From assembly GCA_012515365.1 (NCBI GenBank), contig JAAYYM010000157.1, forward strand, positions 1 to 6,437: 6,437 nt of DNA. The letters are read 5' to 3'. The notes beneath the pieces are model-generated. The model searched no databases, was not told the DNA's origin, and worked only from the letters and a program-made list of their open reading frames with translations. This stretch comes from Clostridia bacterium (GTDB taxonomy: Bacteria; Bacillota_A; Clostridia; Lachnospirales; Lachnospiraceae). Each line of letters opens with the position of its first letter. Position 1 is the first letter of the stretch. The position numbers and the translations under genes were made by a program. This document shows positions 5,101 to 6,437 of the stretch, piece by piece.

Positions 5101-6437
5101 AACAAGCTATCTCTATCAACCGGAACTTCCAGAGCAGAAGTTTGAACCGGAAGTGGTGATAAAAGATGGTACAAAGCTCCTGGAACCGGATGTGGATTAT
5201 ACGGTTACATACAGAAACAATGTGCAGGCAGGCTATGCAACCGCAGTTGTTGAAGGAATAAACAATTACAGCGGACGTGCTGAACTTGTCTATGAAATCA
5301 AGGGAATCGATATGAATTCGAAATCTCTTAAATATGAACCAATTGCTCCAAAGCAATATGAATTTGGAAATCCTATCGTATTAGCCGATGATGAGATTAT
5401 CGTAACAGATGCAGCAGGGACAAGACTAAGCAACGACAATTATACGGTAGCCTATGCAAATAATACAGAGAGAGGAACCGCTTCTGTATATATTACCGGT
5501 GTAGGTAATTATTCTGGAACCAAGGAACTGAAATTCAAGATTACGCCAAGAGAATTCATTGATCTGTCAAAGAGTGGCAAAATTGAAGTTTCTGAACAAG
5601 ATAAACAGGCAGGCGAGGCGATACAGGCAGAATATACCGGATTTGAGATTAAACCACTTATGAAAGTGACTGCCAGACCGGATGGTGAGGATGCAGATCA
5701 AAGAGAAGAACTCATACAGGGAATTGATTATACAGTTACTTATAAAAATCATATAAAAGCTGCAGCATCTGACGCAGTAAAAGCGCCGACGATTATATTG
5801 ACAGGTAAAGGAAATTACAAAGGTACCATTGAAGTGAAATTCAGCATTGCACAGCCATCTATCTTGGATCAGGCAGTTAACTTTTCAGTAGCGGATGTGA
5901 TCTATAACAAAGGAAAAGCACTGACACCAAAAGCAGTAGGTACCTATACAAGACCAAATCAAAAGGGTGTTATGATCCCGATGAGTCTGGTTGCAGGACG
6001 TGATTATACGATTACTTATCAGGATAACACAGGAAAGGCAGATGAAAATACAACCGGAACTGTGACCATTCATGGAATCGGAAACTTCTGTGGAACAAAA
6101 GAGATTTCATTTAGAATCATACACACATGTCTTGCAAAAGATTTTGTTGTAACAGGCATTAACACACAGACCTTTAACGGAGAACCTAAGGAATTTGATG
6201 AAAGTGTTCTGAACGTTTACACAAAAGGAAAGAAAGTATTACTGACTAAGAATGTTGATTATGAGATTTCTTATGAAAATAATACAAATGCCGGAACTGC
6301 GGTTGTATTGATTAAGGGAATCAACAACTATGCGGGAATATTGAAAAAAACGTTTAAGATTAAACCATGTAGTCTGAAAACGTTACAGAGTGCAGGAATT
6401 TTAAGTATAGCAGAAATAGCTGATCAGATATACACCG
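2060..6437 (+). CDS. Secreted papain-family (C1A) cysteine peptidase with lectin-like region and tandem Ig-like-style modules (3' end outside window)
   Basis: The frame is open from ATG 2060 to the window edge (1459 codons, no stop), so the C-terminus and any anchor are unseen. AAGGAG at 2048-2053, 6 bases upstream, supports the start. Order of parts: signal peptide 1-30; polar acidic linker 31-119; short proregion 120-169; C1A domain about 170-415; lectin-like region about 430-600; ten complete modules 609-1434 and the start of an eleventh. The active site is complete by comparison with papain: Q188 (oxyanion hole), C194 in GTCWAFS, H363 in NHAISIVGW, and N395 in IKNSWG. The Q-to-C spacing of 6 equals papain's. 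Papain's C22 is replaced by N191, and H363-N395 are 32 apart rather than 16, so a loop is inserted. It probably cleaves proteins or peptides outside the cell while held at the surface or on a polymer by its C-terminal array. The natural substrate is unknown. It is divergent from the symporter and appears to have its own promoter. Confidence 0.93.
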   Translation, partial: MQIKTQVKKRLAGLLVLVMLAGMLSNDVYAYTLNPGQDNLGNLNPAETTNISENQSENPNQDPSKEQEGNQTEEQEEESTENQTEVLTEQQAQEQSISANSQTSVSDNQSDSLSDNLAQMDFSISDEELKMIEESLNYQDIDHEIQKVGLSAREAAKRAGIASVMMNEELPVSYSAVDAGRITSVKNQNPNGTCWAFSAINSMEASMIVNSDEFGYNNLDLSERHLAYFFYHTVPDPLGLTTGDCIEVGDGPTYQKDGYLQVGGNHFFTSMALSGWVSGADEAIAPYVASKSESEFKLDDSLAHNLKAHVQDVFFLNISEKDIVKQMIMDYGAVASSYYHDSSCLKQETGAYHESMYKDKSNHAISIVGWDDNYAVSNFNENNKPDNPGAWLIKNSWGTVSPLGKPKGYMWISYESPSLDEGFVYNASSASVYDKNYHYDGSAGTWSLYVKPQGSVANVFTTEVNTTKQELLKAVGVAFASPNVNYQIDIYTDLTNASDPTSGTKVASQTATSSYVGIYTIPLANPVLLAGGTTFSVVITNLSSDYVSIYSDMTYANGEWIKFTNQYAEGQSFYGSEHSGWHDYATSSSKGYTPRIKAFTSTIQQGEKSISECRILSGHLTTYNGQPQIIQNLHVYDGGKKLALNTDYIVEYFDNTNVGNASVKITGIGNYCGEVTEHFRITEASIRDAAITIDAPDKIYTGSPLKADSIVVEAFGRTLEENKDYQVSYQFNINIGEARVMIEGIGNYDNTCFYYFQIKPADLNKLVTVSFKDDRSTYDYKYEEICPEVIVTRNDGELILNETKDYTVTYSNNQNVGKATVTITGVGNYENTATKTFTIQQTAIDEDMIALEQDLYPYTTQAVKPSVTVSMNGHILKEGSDYTKSYANNINRSKEDKKASVIVKGIGNFKESASKTFSIGQADLDLASVTLAYKSIEWQAGKVYEPAVSAKYGTRTLIKNKDFTVTYVDNDKVGTAKVILRALDSAECDFIGTKESEFSILGKNVAKLKASLSKTSYLYQPELPEQKFEPEVVIKDGTKLLEPDVDYTVTYRNNVQAGYATAVVEGINNYSGRAELVYEIKGIDMNSKSLKYEPIAPKQYEFGNPIVLADDEIIVTDAAGTRLSNDNYTVAYANNTERGTASVYITGVGNYSGTKELKFKITPREFIDLSKSGKIEVSEQDKQAGEAIQAEYTGFEIKPLMKVTARPDGEDADQREELIQGIDYTVTYKNHIKAAASDAVKAPTIILTGKGNYKGTIEVKFSIAQPSILDQAVNFSVADVIYNKGKALTPKAVGTYTRPNQKGVMIPMSLVAGRDYTITYQDNTGKADENTTGTVTIHGIGNFCGTKEISFRIIHTCLAKDFVVTGINTQTFNGEPKEFDESVLNVYTKGKKVLLTKNVDYEISYENNTNAGTAVVLIKGINNYAGILKKTFKIKPCSLKTLQSAGILSIAEIADQIYT
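2150..2566 (+). other. Low-complexity linker and short proregion
   Basis: Residues 31-119 are strongly enriched in Glu, Gln, Asn, Ser and Thr, are almost free of aromatic residues, and are probably disordered. Residues 120-169 look partly helical (SDEELKMIEESLN, then a charged AREAAKRAG stretch) and could serve as a brief propeptide or inhibitory segment. The ERFNIN-type I29 inhibitor domain of many papain relatives was not recognised. Confidence 0.6.
2567..3304 (+). other. C1A peptidase catalytic domain
   Basis: Residues 170-415 begin with LPVSYSAVDAGRITSVKNQ, equivalent to the mature N-terminus of papain-like enzymes, and end after GYMWISYE. The landmarks are Q188, C194-W195, H363, N395 and W397. 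C245 and C344 are the other visible cysteines and might form a disulfide, though this is speculation. The domain is about 30 residues longer than papain, mainly between C194 and H363 and between H363 and N395, as is common in bacterial multidomain members. Confidence 0.9.
3347..3859 (+). other. Lectin-like beta region following the peptidase domain
   Basis: Residues about 430-600 contain SVYDKNYHYDG (432-442), then ANVFTTEVN, an 'ELLKAVGVAFASPNVNYQIDIYT' style strand pair, and a FSVVITN strand. This order (YxYDG, ANVF, lkAVgva, YxIxIYT) resembles the Lectin_like domain often found just after bacterial C1 peptidase domains. The assignment is by remembered pattern only. Carbohydrate binding is suggested by the family name, not shown. 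Confidence 0.6.
3884..6437 (+). repeat. Tandem array of ten complete plus one partial Ig-like-style modules (protein-level repeats)
   Basis: Module boundaries by residue: 609-681, 682-758, 759-839, 840-919, 920-1000, 1001-1080, 1081-1161, 1162-1263, 1264-1353, 1354-1434, then 1435 onward, cut by the edge. Each ends with a core of the form DYxVxYxNN...GxAxVxIxGxGNYxGxxxxxFxI. The DY equivalents are at 647, 724, 805, 881, 962 (DF), 1046, 1127 (NY), 1223, 1315 and 1400. Each module opens with a strand containing a 'YxGxPxxPxVxV'-like segment. The fold is probably a beta-sandwich of the kind that gives stalks or glycan/wall attachment in Clostridia surface proteins. Module 5 lacks the GxGNY signature and module 8 carries an insertion of about 20 residues. 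At DNA level the copies are well diverged. Confidence 0.85.

Noticed and set aside
2960..6073. Several minus-strand and alternative-frame open frames of 60-114 codons
   Set aside because: All overlap the continuous peptidase frame. The Cys/Phe/Ile-rich antisense frames mirror the repeated GAT-TAT/AAT codons of the modules and are by-products.
3884..6437. DNA-level tandem repeat or CRISPR-like array
   Set aside because: The periodicity is at protein level within one coding frame. The nucleotide copies are diverged and there are no constant repeats with unique spacers.

Overview
The window looks like chromosomal DNA from a low-to-moderate GC, Gram-positive anaerobe. The best fit is a gut Clostridia/Lachnospiraceae-type organism. 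The grounds are consensus-like sigma-A promoters, strong purine-rich ribosome binding sites, an intrinsic terminator with a U-tract, and a large secreted protein built of 'DYTVTYxNN...GxGNYxG' modules, a style frequent in surface proteins of those bacteria. The taxonomic placement is inferred from style, not proven.

Layout, left to right. (1) Bases 1-161 hold the 3' end of a plus-strand branched-chain amino acid aminotransferase gene (ilvE type). (2) Bases 162-242 are a short convergent gap with a 14-bp hairpin that can terminate transcription from both sides. (3) Bases 243-1769, minus strand, encode a complete 508-residue sodium:solute symporter of the PutP/SSS family. Its substrate cannot be read with confidence, because several residues that matter in E. 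coli PutP are changed. (4) Bases 1770-2059 are a divergent intergenic region. It carries a near-consensus minus-strand promoter for the symporter with a repeated ACGCTTTAA element lying just downstream of the -10 box (probable repressor site), an extended -10 promoter on the plus strand, and the ribosome binding site of the next gene. (5) From 2060 to the right edge runs one uninterrupted open frame of at least 1459 codons, cut by the end of the window. It encodes a secreted papain-family (C1A) cysteine peptidase: signal peptide, Glu/Gln/Asn/Ser-rich linker, short proregion, peptidase domain with all four expected active-site residues (Q188, C194, H363, N395), a lectin-like region, then ten complete and one truncated Ig-like-style modules of about 73-102 residues.

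The three genes do not form an operon: the first two converge, and the last two diverge from a shared regulatory region. A loose common theme is amino-acid/peptide economy (BCAA transamination, a solute importer, an exported peptidase), but nothing in the sequence ties them functionally. No RNA genes, mobile elements, CRISPR arrays or phage features were seen. I did not find a clearly new biological system. The points most worth following are the multidomain surface protease and the probable repressor-controlled symporter promoter.
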